Made by a program: the position numbers and the translations under genes. 64,000 nt of DNA, from contig JALGPY010000001.1 in assembly GCA_023055425.1 (NCBI GenBank), forward strand, positions 111,395,057 through 111,459,056, given 5' to 3'. This document shows, piece by piece, positions 18,834 through 30,958 of the stretch (position 1 is its first letter; each line of letters starts with the position of its first letter). The notes below the pieces were generated by a model, which saw only the letters and a program-made list of their open reading frames with translations, was not told the origin of the DNA and did not search any database. This DNA is from Linanthus parryae (Eukaryota > Streptophyta > Magnoliopsida > Ericales > Polemoniaceae).

Positions 18834-21107
18834 TACCTTTTGCTCGTCCCGAGCAAATCTCCCAAGTCCATTCCATTTCTCTCAAGTAAACACTTCTCTC
18901 GCTTTTCCGAAATCCATCCAACTTTGCATACTAACCTAATTACTCATTGCATAACTTCCCTACGCCATTTGCATACTTTCACCTCACATTGCATACAAAA
19001 CCATTACCAATTGCATACTAATCCGAGTAGAACAATTCACAACGCATCCTTTTTACTAGTCGACACGACTCGATTATACACAATGCACCTATATGCAAAT
19101 GCAATATTAACAATGCAAATATTGAAATAACAAGTTTTTCTTTTCTTTTGGGAGATTGGGCAATCTCCATTAGCTTAAACCGATTCACACGAAGCGATGA
19201 GAAATCTAGACACAAGGAATGAGTTGAAATCAAATTCGACAACACGAATCTCCCCTAGCTAGTATAGAGAACCTAGATTTACTAAGTACAAGAACGCAAT
19301 ACCTTTTCATGTGTGCCACAAAATAAGAGGCTACGCTAGACTAAGCCACGTTCAAGGTCCGAGCTCCTAATCCGCTAACGGGTTTAGAATGATGAGGCTT
19401 TAGGGACAAATAGGATAATAATCAAACTCGATTCCTAAGGCGTCACATTCTCACAATTACCACATCTCACACACCCTCACAACAATGATGGAACCCAAGC
19501 CCGAAACTCACCATCTCCGGCCCTCGATCCCCTCACACCCCGGTACAATTACGATCCCCGCGGCTATTGTCATGAATGATGTATAAGCCAAAATTTCCCG
19601 TTCGTGAACTAGTTGCTTCTCCACTCGTTCTTCCACAAAGCTTCTCATTTTTCCTTTATTCACCTCTCCTTTTTTTCTATCTTTTTTTTTTGATTTTTTT
19701 TTTTTTTTGAATCTCTCAAATTCCTGCATACTTTCCTCAATATACGTCTCGAGTGGTCTTCCAAGTGTCAAGCCAAAATAAAATAATAGGGGAAGATAAA
19801 TAGCCAAATAAACACATATGAATCACAAGTAAATGTCTCTCCCCCTAACTCGATGAAATCCTCGGTGTAACAAACGAAGCCGCTAACACAATAAAGCACG
19901 TGTGGGGATGGAGTCGTCGCAAGCTCAATCTCGATGTCCGAAGTCAAAAGTCAACACCCCCACACTTGAATGTAATCATGTCCCCTCTCAAGTAGCCAAT
20001 CGAATATATGTCTCGTGCCTAATCCAACCAAACCTCCTACACCATGATGAGTAAGATCAGGTACCTAGCACGATCCACCTATTAAATTCCCCCAATCCAA
20101 GTTTTGTGTGTATTAGATGGTACACACTCACGGCTCTCCTCACTCGTGTCCATGTTGTAATGCCATGGAACACCGCCACACCGAAGTGCGCAAGCCTACT
20201 CTCACTCACCCTCGCATTCCCCTCGAAGATCACAAATAAAGTGCATGCGATACGTAAGACTCACACAAATATAGCATGAAGTACTCCCTCATCGAACCCC
20301 CTCAACTACAACACCCTCGTGACGCACTAAAGCGGTGATTCTAACCAATCAATGATGAAGGCCAAGAATCGCCACCCTAAGTCCACAGGTTATCAAAGAA
20401 TCCAAGGTTCAAAACAGGGTTTACTAGTGGTCCTACAAGGTAAGTTCTATAAGCAGTGAGTGCTCTAATACACACCTCGCACAGCTGTTCTGTGTGCCAC
20501 TACGAGGCAGGTTGGCGACTACCTAAGACGTACACAAGAACGTTCGGCTTGTTTATCTCACACCTAGCTCAACTCTTGTAAGAAAACTAGGCACACACTT
20601 TAGATTTGAAAAATTAAGTACGTGTGTAAAATAGGCACGCATTCCCGTCAAGAAAGTTTCTCTATACTTACTAAGGGAAACTCACATTGTCACTCTCGAT
20701 CGCAATTCACGCCCTATGCCTAAAAGTATCACACTTCTCGATTTTACCGAATTTTCAGCTTCTTTCGATTGCCCATTCTCAAATTTTTAATTTTTTTGGG
20801 TTTTTCACATTTTAGTTTTATATATATATATATATATATATACCTATACTACATGCACGGCCAACTCGACTAATGACTCGATAGTGGTGGGATGACTCAA
20901 TAATACCAAAACGTGCACGCAAAAATATGAATAATAAAAAGAAAAATAAGGACATAACTAAAAATCTCTAACTACATGCTGACACGGGCGATGCAACGAC
21001 TCAAGACTGACTAGTAAAAAGGTATCAACCACCCCCACACTAGGATGCATCGTTGTCCTCAACGATCACACGAGGACTCAACAATCCTAGCACGAGGGCC
21101 AACTCCA
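18834..21107 (-). other. Athila 3' non-coding region
   Basis: About 2.3 kb after the env-position ORF without a coding frame I can support. It contains runs of T (about 19680-19708), a (TA) repeat at 20819-20842 and CA/TC-rich sequence. Long non-coding 3' ends are normal for Athila. Confidence 0.6.
20819..20842. repeat. (TA)12 microsatellite
   Basis: Uninterrupted TA dinucleotides inside the Athila 3' region. Confidence 0.9.
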
Positions 21108-22415
21108 CTACTCGTCTTCCTCTTCTTCCTCCTTATATTCTGTCTCATCCTCTTCTTCTTCATCGTCCTCACCCGGCGGAACCGGATACTCAAATTCCTC
21201 CTCCTGGAACCACGGATCCGCCGTCGGGACTGGTGGAACAAACTCCCCCGCTGCCTGAACACTCGACTGTATCACCCACTGGCCCACCATCTGGATTAAT
21301 CCACCCAGCTTCACCTGATTGTCCCGAGTGTGGGCAAACTGGCGTCTTCTCTCGATTCTATCCCGGGCCATCTCCTCTCTCAGGTGGTCATAGGCAAACT
21401 GGTTATCAAACCTAGAGGTGTTCATCCTCCTACCCTTGCCCCTCTTCCTCGTTGTCTCATCAAACCTATGCCATTTCCTAGCCGTGAATGGTTTCAAGTC
21501 CATGTCTCTCCCAATGAATACTTCGGCGGTTTTGGCTAGGTGAGTCAGCAAGCAAGTATGACCGGGACCTAACTTGTTAGTTCTCTACACCCTCTCTAGA
21601 CAATTCTCCCAGATTAACTTAGGGATATCGATTCTAACCCCGGTGTAAAGACAGAGAGCCCAAAACGATAAGCGGAAAGAGTAACTAGGGTTTTGTGTGA
21701 TTCCCAAAACCTAGTTCTCTAGCAATTCACAGCACCACCTCGCCTCCGGCCTATAGTACCTCTTCTCGGTCTTCCAATGAATCACCTCCCCTTTCCTGTC
21801 CCATGGATCTACCCCTTTCGCAAAACAAAATGCATTCAGACGAGACCACAGATTCTCACTACGAAGAACAGTCTCGTACCCACAACCCTCTCTCAAAGCG
21901 GGGAAACCCATGGCCAAAGTGATAGCCTCTGGCGTGAAGACTATCCACTCGTTCCGACAGTACACAAGACGAGGGTCTCGGCTCTCACCATCTTTTGCAT
22001 ACCTCAAGTTGAGGCAAAACTCTCTCGCAATATGGGAACTAGACGGCCCTACTAGCTTAAACCAGTTGGTAAGCTTCTCACGCTCAAAATTTTCCTTGAT
22101 GGGATTAGGCATATCCTCGTGCAATGGAAATTCCTTTTCGGGCTGCCCGTTCTTAGTCAAATACGTATCCTTACGAGAGTCTAGATGGGCCTCGTAGGTG
22201 ACAAAATGGAAGCTATCATAACACCCGGGCCCAATACTCCGTTCTTTCAAATTAACCTTTGCCGTTCGTCGGCCTACAATGCCCGGTTTAGACGGGGGAG
22301 GGGCACTCAAGATTGCATATTGGGGAATGGGCGGTATTTCTAATTGAGGCTCGCCCGACCCCGATGCTTCTTGCGAGGTACCCTCTCTCGTCTTACATTT
22401 CTTTCCACCCGCCAT
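21108..22415 (-). pseudogene. Athila env-position ORF (ORF2), split
   Basis: The first part, 22415-21711, starts MAGGKKCKTREG and contains FHFVTYEAHLDSR, FEREKLTNWFKLVGPS and VYCRNEWIVFTPEAITLAMGFP, a pattern of the Athila ORF between pol and the 3' LTR. The second part, 21551-21108, has HLAKTAEVFIGRDMDLKPF, DHLREEMARDRIERRRQF and a very acidic C-terminus (EEEDETEYKEEEEEDE). Between them the reading continues in pieces (FWALCLYTGVRIDIPKLIWEN) and is broken by stops or frameshifts. This position earned the name env-like, but I see no signal peptide or clear membrane anchor; function unknown. Confidence 0.7.
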
Positions 22416-24105
22416 TTAGAATACAAGTTCAAGTATAACGAGAAATTCAACTTTTGTGCGCGTGACAAGAAATGTGTACAGAATTAAACACGTAGGCAAG
22501 TAAGCACGTAATTCCTAGGACTCTAAGCAATCGCCCCCAAGCGCGCTACTAAGCGCAACAAAAAGTAAATTGGGCTTTTACTCAATTTGTGCCTAAGACT
22601 CGAATATTGAAATAACTAGTTTGAGAGTGTACCTACGTGCCCGGAGCAAGTCTTACGGGCACAAAAATCTCAGAAATTTGACAAACCGGGCTGTTTTGAG
22701 GTTGCCGAAAAAATTTGTCAAAATGTCGAATTGTTTGATGCTCCTTAATCCTTGTGAAGTCCCCGTTAGCGTTGCCTTCTTGAACGTAAGCTGAATCAAA
22801 CTCCAAGTGGTCCAATTTCTCACTTTTTGCTTCGGAACCCTAGTTCTTCCTCCTCTGATTTCCCTCTCGTCTCTCAATCTCAATCAAAGCCACTCTTGAA
22901 TCCTTTTTCTCCTCTGAATTGCGAGCAAAACCTATGTTTGCTTGTTGAATATGGTGAAGAAACAAGAGAGGGGGAGAATTGGTGTCGTGCGGCTATGGAG
23001 GAGATAAGAACTGTTGAAGCTGAAGAATGAGGAAGAGGAATGACCTTGCTACTGATGAAGCTTCAAAGCTCGTGCAAAAGTCTAAAAAGTCCCTGATAAC
23101 TATCTCCTCTCTGTTCTCCGTGTGTGGGCTAAGCAGTCTTTTTGCCCGATGTCTTCGTACGAAGACAATTGTCTTCGTACGAAGAGTCTTCGTACGAAGA
23201 CAATTTGTCTTCGTACGAAGGCCTTCCTATATAGATACTGCATGTTGTTATAAGAAGACAATCTTCAGAGCTCAAAAATTTTCTAAGTACAAAGTCTTTG
23301 TACGAAGACAATTGTCTTCGTACGAAGACAGTGCTGGAGCTTGCCAAAAACATCCTTTTCGTCAAATTTTTGCGTATTTAATCGCGCCTTTGCTTTCCGA
23401 AGGATCTCCTCGACCTCGAGACTCCCTTCTCACCTTAAAACACTCCCAAAATACGGGGAGTATTTCATTTGTCAATTTCACGCGTTCCAAGCCACGTTTT
23501 GCATTTCCGGATGTTTTTTGCCTCGTTTTACTCTCTAAAGCATCCTTTTTGGCGTAACTTCCTCATCCGGACTCCGATATGCGCGATCCACCTGTCTACA
23601 GAAAGCTCTCAACCACCCCCACACGTTGGAGCTGTTCAATTCTATTTTCAGTCTGTCCTTCAAAATTTCACCTCGTAATCCGTGCCGGCGTGCTAGCTTT
23701 CTCCGTTCATCAATCAAATTCTTGCGCATATCAAGACGGGGAGTCCGGGAACATGATCTTCCTCAGGTGCGTGTGTTGAATAGGTGCAAGAATGGCTTCT
23801 ATCTTCAATTCCTTCACTTCGGACCCCGATACGCGTATTGGGCTGCAAATCTTCAATTTTTACTCTGTTTCGCACGCGCGCATCAAGAAGGGGGATCCGA
23901 AATAGGCCTTTCACCTCGTAATCCTGCACATACTCATTGGAAACATTAAATCCACTCTCTCGCACCTCCCAATGAAATCAAACAGAATAAAAATCACAAA
24001 TCAGTATTAAAACCTACTCTACAGCAATAAATAGGTTGGGTTGCCTCCCAACAAGCGCTTTGTAATTTAAGGTCGATGGCCCGACCCAGTTACCTCAGAT
24101 ATTAA
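22416..24105 (-). other. Athila spacer between pol and the env-position ORF
   Basis: About 1.7 kb without a supported coding frame. It holds the palindrome array at 23151-23328. In Athila elements this region carries the leader or splice acceptor for the downstream ORF; I cannot point to the exact site. Confidence 0.5.
23151..23328. repeat. Array of six TCTTCGTACGAAGA palindromes
   Basis: Units at 23151-23166, 23171-23186, 23186-23201, 23206-23221, 23293-23308 and 23313-23328, core GTCTTCGTACGAAGAC. The first two plus their CAATTG-centred spacer make one palindrome of about 36 bp, and the last two another. Strong hairpin or cruciform potential. Confidence 0.88.
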
Positions 24106-26871
24106 TCAAATTGCGGGAGTTGCATGAAGCCATTCAATGACTCCAATGAAATTCCCGTCCACGTACGGTTTTGCTCTCTGGCCATTCACCTTAAACCTGT
24201 TCCCATTTGCATCTTCCACCTCAAGAGATACCCACGGATAAACTGCGGTAATTGTGTAGGGACCACTCCATCTAGATTTTAATTTCCCTGGAAACAGCTT
24301 TAGTCTGGAGTTGAAGATCAGCACCCTCTGTCCTACTTTGAAGTCTCTCGGGATGATGTGTCTGTCGTGCCATAGTTTTGTCCTCTCCTTATAGATTCTC
24401 GCACTTTCATACGCCATCAATCGAAATTCTTCAAGTTCGAGCAGTGCTTGCTTCTGTAGCTCACCTGAGAGCTTAGCGTCCAAATTGATCTTCTTCAAGG
24501 CCCAGAATGCCTTGTGCTCAAGTTCCACCGGAGGATGTCACGACTTCCCAAATACTAACTGGTAGGGAGACATGCCTAAAGGGGTCTTGTAAGCAGTCAT
24601 ATACGCCCATAAGCTATCATCTAAATGCAGAGACCAATCTTTGCGTCCCGGGTTGACAGTCTTCTCCAAGATCCCTTTTATCTCTCGGTTAGAAACTTCT
24701 GCTTGCCCATTCGACTGCGGATGATAAGCCAGTGATATCTTATGCGTCTTTACCCCATATTTGCTCAAGACATTGGCAAAGACTTTATTCACGAAATGCG
24801 ATCCTTCATCACTGATAATGGCTCTGGGAGTTCCAAACCGTGTGAAAATGCTCTTACGCACGAATCTCTCTACAGTAGCTCCATCGTTTTTAGGGCAAGC
24901 CATTGCCTCTACCCACTTGGTCACATAATCCACAGCTAATAGTATATAAAGATTTCCAAGTGAAGACGGGAATGGTCCCATGAAATCAATGCCCCAAACA
25001 TCAAAGGGCTCTACTTCCAACACGAAATTCTGAGGCATCTCATTTCGGTTGGAGATATTGCCAGTTCTAAGACATCGATCACACTGCTGTACAAACAAAT
25101 GAGCATCTTTATGTAAAGAAGGCCAATAAAATCCACTTTGCAATACCTTTGCCACAGTGCGCGTTTTGCCAAAATGCCCTCCGCAATTCAGCTCATGGCA
25201 ATGTCTAAGAATGTCCAAAGTGTCTGGCTCAGCTACGCATCTTCTCAACACGTTGTCAGCTCCCAACCTGAACAAATAAGGGTCATCCCAGAAATAGTGT
25301 CGTGCATCTGCGAAAAAATTCTTTTTCTGATGGAAAGACATGTCTTTTGGGACAATATTGAGCGCCTTGAAATTTGCCAAATCCGCAAACCAAGGCACAG
25401 CTGCTACCACTACCATAAGTTGTTCATCTGGAAAATCTTCTCTAATTGGCACATCTTCTTGTTCTTCGTTCTCCAGTCGTGAAAAATGGTCTGCAACAAC
25501 GTTCTCTACTCCCTTTTTGTCCTTGATCACTGTGCCAAACTCTTGCATTAGCAACACCCATCGAATCAATCTAGGCTTCGCATCCTTCTTAGTAAGAAGA
25601 TATTTGAGGGCTGCATGGTCCGTGAAGATAGTCACCTGAGAACCCAAAAGGTATGGACGAAACTTGTCCAATGCGAAGATTATAGCCAACATCTCCTTCT
25701 CCGTGGTGGCATAATTAACCTGTGCAGTATTAAGAGTACGACTGGCATAGTAAATTACATGAGCTACCTTGTCTTTCCGCTGTCCCAGCACTGCTCCCAC
25801 CGCATAATCGCTGGCATCACACATAAGCTCGAACGGTAAGGTCCAGTCTGGGGTGGCTATAATGGGAGAGCTAATCAGCTTTTTCTTGAGCAAATCGAAA
25901 GCTGTCTTGCACTCTTCATTGAAATCAAAGACGGCATCTTTCTCAAGCAACCCAGATAAAGGCTTTGTGATCTTCGAAAAGTCTTTAATGAAGCGCCGGT
26001 AGAAACCTGCATGTCACAGAAAACTCCGTACCCTTTGACAGATGTAGGATAAGGAAGCTTCTCGACCACCTCAATTTTTGCCCGATCTACCTCTAAGCCT
26101 TTACTGGAGATCTTGTGCCCCAACACTATCCCCTCGGTCACCATGAAATGGCACTTCTCCCAGTTAAGCACTAGGTTGGTGTCAATATATCTGTCCAGTA
26201 CCCGAGCTAGCTGCTGGAGGCAGTCTTCGAAACCATCACCATAAAGCGAAAAATCATCCATGAAGACTTCGAAATTTTGCTCCATCATGTCTGAGAAGAT
26301 AGACATCATACACCTCCGAAACGTGGCAGGGGCATTGCATAGCCCAAAGGGGATGCGCCTGAATGCAAAAGTCCCATAAGGACAAGTAAATGTCGTCTTC
26401 TCCTGGTCAGCTGGCTCAATCGCTATCTGATTATACCCAGAGTATCCATCCAAAAAGCAGTAATGCGGATGACGTGCCATCCTATCAAGCATGGTCCACT
26501 AATGGGAGAGGAAAATGATCCTTCAAAGTGGCATCATTGAGTTTGCGGTAATCCATGCAAACTCTCCACCCAGTAACCGTACGAGTGGCAATCTGATCAC
26601 CTTTTTCCCCTTCCACCACAGTTATACCTCCCTTCTTAGGGACACACTGCACCGGGCTAGTCCACGTGCTGTCGAAAATCGGATAGATGGTACCTGCTTC
26701 CAACCATTTAAGCACCTCTTTCTTCACCACCTCTTGCATGTGAGGGTTGAGGCGGCGCTGAAACTGAACTACCGGCTTCTTGTCTTCCATGAGCCGGATC
26801 TTGTGCTGAAAAACTGTGGGGCTGATCCCCTTGATATCCGCTATGGTCCATCCCATAGCTGCTTTCCTCTC
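24106..26871 (-). pseudogene. Athila pol: RT, RNase H, integrase (broken)
   Basis: RT begins GWTIADIKGISP..HKI and continues with WRVCMDYRKLNDATLKDHFPLP. A one-base frameshift near 26490 precedes HYCFLDGYSGYNQIAI, FAFRRIPFGLCNAPATFRRCM and the active-site block FMDDFS. Another frameshift near 26020-25950 precedes RNase H ([27 protein letters not shown]). Integrase has the H2C2 finger ([23 protein letters not shown]) and D,D,E ([31 protein letters not shown]). A TGA at about 24538 stands where relatives have Cys, then the C-terminal domain HKAFWALKKIN...RWSGPYTI. Part of one gag-pol reading frame. Confidence 0.88.
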
Positions 26872-29655
26872 CTACAATACCTTGAGAAGCTGCTCCTCCT
26901 GTTCCCTGTCAAAACACGCAGAAACGATAACAGTTAAAGTTTCATCAGATCCCAAGTATAAATATTTTAAATGAGCAGGTAACGGTTTCAATTCTAAATC
27001 AGGAGCAGTAATAAGAGACGGAGTAAGAATCTTCCTGCGTCCCTCATTAAAGAGGGGTAGGGGTGAACGCCAGCTGGCCTCCATAGCCTGTTCTTTTTCA
27101 CTCGAATCAAGTAAGGCAAGTTCCTCATACAGCAGCTCCAATAATATATCGTCCTCCTCGTCTGGTGTGTATACCTCCACACCAAAGCACTGCTCACTCA
27201 CTGCATATGCAGTGAATTTCATAGCTTCAAAGACATTAAATGCCACCTTCTCATCGTTAATACGCATAGTCAATTCTCCATTGGCAACATCAATAATTGT
27301 CTTTCCCGTAGCAAGGAATGGCCGTCCCAATATGAGTGGGACATCATCGTCAGCATCCATATCTAGGATCACAAAATCTGCGGGAAAGATGAGTCCTTCG
27401 ACTCTCACAAGCACATCCTCCAAAACACCCGGTGGTCGTTTTATAGTACGGTCAGCCATCTGTAAACACATACGAGTGGGTTTTGGATCTCCTACACCAA
27501 GTTGCTCAAATACTGATGTAGGCGTCAAGTTTATGCTTGCGCCAAGATCACATAACGCTCTACCATGGAATGCATCTCCCAATGTCACAGGAATAATGAA
27601 ACCACCCGGATCTTTCATCTTCTTGGGTAGCACTTTCTGCACTACGGTGCTACACTCCTCATTCAAGGTCACGGTCTCAAAATCATCCATGCGCCTCCTA
27701 TTAGAGAGGAGGTCCTTGAGAAATGTTGCATATTTAGGCATTTGCGAAATGGCCTCCGCAAAAGGGATATTAATGTGCAGCTTCTTGAAGATATCCACAA
27801 ACTTCTTGAAATGCTTGGCATCCTCCTGACTCTTCAATCTCTGCGGGTATGGCACTCGCACACTGTATTCCTCCTTTGGCTTCTGTTTCTCATCCGACTT
27901 CCTCAACGTGTCCTTTGATTGGGGAATCACGGTAGGCACGGGAATCTCTTCATCCAAGGCTTTTCCAGTGGCCTTAGTCGCCTCAGCTCGCGCATGGGTA
28001 GGATATGAGGGATCCTGAGTAGTGGTCCCACTGCGAGTAGTAATAGCCTTCAACTGCTCAGTTGGAGTAATAGTGTTGGACTGAAGCATACCAGGTGGAA
28101 GTCGAGTATTTTGATTGGCTATTTGCCCAATCTGTGTTTCATGGCTTTTTATCGAGGCTTCTATCGCTACAATCTTGCTTTCAATCTTATCATTGCTAGC
28201 TAACAGTTTCTTCAACAACGCGTTTGTGTCCTGTTCTTCTGAAGATGGAGGTGGTGGAGGAGCCTGTTGCTGTGGAGCCTGTCTCTGAGCTTGATAAGGA
28301 ACATTTGGCCTTAGACCTGGCGCATATAGTCCACTATTCGGATTGGCATAACTGAATTTGGGGTGATTGCGATTGTTGGGATGATAGGTGTTTGGCCATT
28401 GCTGCTGTCTTTGACCCATATAGTTCACGTCTTCAATGCCATCCCCAATTCCCTGATTTGCATCTGCTACCATCTATCCCACTGACTTCACCTGTGCCGA
28501 TGGATTCAAATTACTAAAAGCCGAAGTCATCACTGCCATCTGATGTTCAAATTTCTGCTCCACCATGGACTCAATCTTACTAACCAATGCCCCATCTGAT
28601 TTCGTGTTTCTACGAGTCTCAGACCTCGTGGATTCACGTTTTGCTACATTATCTAGCAGATCACGACATCTCTGTAGTCCCATTCCCATAAAATTTCCTT
28701 GAGCCATCATGTCCAGCTCACTAGCAGTCTCTTTGTCCAAAGCATTATAGAAGTAATGGAGAAGTTTATACCATGGCTCTCCGTGAGTAGGGCATCTACG
28801 CAGGAGCTGGTTGAACTTTCTCCACGTGTCTCCCAAAGAATCATCTTCCTGCTGTGTAAATTTGGTTATGTCATCCATCCGTTGAGCAACCTTGGATGGT
28901 GGAAGATACTTCCTGAGAAACTCTCTACTACAATCTGCCCATGTAACTATGCTGCCTGCTGGAAGTTCCATAAGCCATGTCTTTGCCTTTCCCGATAAGG
29001 AGAAGGGGAAAAGCCTGAGCTTTATCGTCTCGAGTGGAACTCTCTGATCGTACATGGTAGAAGTGATCTACTCGAAATTTAGCAAGTGTTGATGTGGATC
29101 ATCACTCAGAGCTCCAGTGAATAAGCACTCATCCCTAACCATGTTGATCAACGGCTGGCGAATCTCGAAATGGGCTGCATTAATCTGAGGTCTGACGATG
29201 GTGGGCTGATGTCCCTCCGGTGTAGTCCTGAAGTAGTCCACCAAAGGACGCTCATCCTCTTCAGCATTGTTAACTTGCTCTACCACATTCCGTCCGTTGT
29301 TGTTCCGATTATTGCCCCCATTATTCCCATTGCCACCGTTATTTCTGCCAACTACCTCTGCACCAGGAAGTTGTTGTGGATTTCGAGGATTCATGCGATC
29401 AATCATCGCCTGCATCTCAGCCATTTGAGCCCTAAGTTGCTCAGATTCCGCGGCTCTGTTTGCAGCCTCCTCTACAGCAGCTGCTCTAGCTGCTTCCGCA
29501 TCTTGCACATTTTTGCGGATTCTCTCAAACTCAGCTCTCGTTTCATCATCCATAGTGACTGAGCTTGAATTACCCTTGTCTCTACGCTGTGCTTTTAATA
29601 AGGATTCCAGGTCTTCAAACGTTGGATACAAAGGCTTGTCTCTCGAACGGGTCAT
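26872..29655 (-). pseudogene. Athila gag-protease (in-frame TAG stops)
   Basis: Starts MTRSRDKPLYPTF about 110 bases after the PBS. Gag domain: IKLRLFPFSLSGKAKTWL, CSREFLRKYLPPSK, RKFNQLLRRCPTHG. A Pro/Gln-rich linker follows, then the retropepsin domain (ALCDLGASINLTP; VPLILGRPFLAT). Three TAG codons interrupt one continuous frame: 29068-29070, 28474-28476 (Trp-like position) and 26872-26874 just before RT. With these the gene would make gag, protease and, by continuity of frame, pol. All three stops are TAG, which fits C-to-T decay of CAG or TGG. Confidence 0.87.
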
Positions 29656-29768
29656 GCACCGTGTAAATCAACCTGAAATCAAAAACCACGCAAAACGTAG
29701 GTGAGTAACGGATATAAAAAATAAATTAAAATCCCTAAGGCTAGGAATTATAACTAATTTAGCCGAAG

Positions 29769-29786
29769 TCCCCGGCAACGGCGCCA
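29769..29786 (-). other. Athila primer binding site (tRNA-Asp type)
   Basis: Minus strand TGGCGCCGTTGCCGGGGA, six bases inside the 5' LTR. This is the classical Athila PBS, complementary to plant tRNA-Asp 3' end. Confidence 0.9.
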
Positions 29787-29792
29787 AAAACT

Positions 29793-30953
29793 TGACACGT
29801 TTCAACCACAAGTGTATGGCCGTCGTGTGTAGTAATATCCGGAAATCCGGGTTTATCGAACCCAAAGGACTTGTCGTGCACTAATTAGTATGATTAACTT
29901 TATGTGGGCTAGCAATTGAGAGTTTTCTAAAATAAATAATTAAAAAGATAAAACAAGTATTTAATTATTGAGATTTAATATAAGAGGAACAACCAGAACA
30001 CCTCGTTTGGGGGATTGCTAGGATTTTCTTGTTGACGACGTTCTATGATTTGTGAAACACAGACAAAATTCACTTTGCTAATCGAGCAATACTAGCTCAC
30101 CGAGTTACCAAGTGAGCATCCTATGCCTAGGTTAGATTAAAATCGAGTTACCAAGTTCTAATTATCCCTAAACATGCATTAACGATGAATTATACTCTAA
30201 CGATCCCATTCGACGTAGCCGAGTTACCAAGCCTATGAACGGGTGATTGTTTGATTTTCCGGTTTAACAATTACTGAGTTACCAAAGAATTGCAAACTAA
30301 TTTCTAGCTAACAAGACGTATCCAATTAACTAGATAGGATGAAGATCACAAAACAATCATAGAAAACGTAAAATCATCAATTAGGTTTATCAAAACATGA
30401 ATCTCAATTCATAAAACGCATAATCAATGTGAAAACCCTAACCCCAAATTCGGGTCCTGATCTAAGAACTTTAGGTACGCATATTCGTGATCACAAATAC
30501 AAGCGTTTGTGTGATCATGAACAAATATAATGAAAAGATAAGAGTAGAGGGATCAAACGGATGAATTCTCGCTTCCACGACGAACTCTAGCTCCAAGTTT
30601 CTCCCCAAATCTTCTTCTCTGCGTCTCCCTCTGTTCTAACCTTCTTTTCTTTGACTTTTCTTTCCTTCCTTTGACTTTCTCCTTTCTTCCTTCTTCCTTT
30701 GACTGCGTCTCCCTCTCGCATGATCCTCCAAGCCCTGTTTTCCTGCGAATCACAACACGAGAACACAACCCGCGATCATATCACAATAAAAGCTCAAATA
30801 ACTAAAGAAACGCCCGGATTTAAAAAGTAACGCATATGAACACACATTATCACATATTAGCTCAATTTACTCAAAAGACGACGAATTCTCCATGTTGAGC
30901 ACGCAAAACGTAGAAATAAAAGGCATAAAATAACTCCGAAAACGGAGTTATCA
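29793..30953 (-). repeat. 5' LTR of the Athila element (right copy)
   Basis: 1161 bp, matches 17631-18820 from TGACACGTTT to GTTATCA. It lacks a 25-30 bp stretch present in the other LTR near 18545-18585. Confidence 0.93.
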
Positions 30954-30958
30954 GTTAT
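30954..30958. repeat. Target-site duplication GTTAT, right copy (Athila element)
   Basis: Matches 17626-17630 and restarts the copia C1 gag frame (Tyr-Pro). Confidence 0.88.

Larger units (their letters stand above)
17631..30953 (-). mobile_element. Complete Athila-clade Ty3/gypsy element (A1), minus strand
   Basis: 13.3 kb with LTRs 17631-18820 and 29793-30953, polypurine tract 18821-18833, tRNA-Asp type PBS 29769-29786, gag-protease 29655-26872, pol 26871-24106 and an env-position ORF 22415-21108. The gene order, the PBS and the ORF after pol are all Athila features. By eye the LTRs differ at about 18-20 positions plus one 25-30 bp indel, younger than the Tat element. Four nonsense codons and at least two frameshifts disable gag-pol in this copy. 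Confidence 0.93.

Noticed and set aside
21108..22415. True viral envelope gene in the Athila element
   Set aside because: The position fits the env-like label, but no signal peptide, cleavage site or clear membrane anchor is visible.
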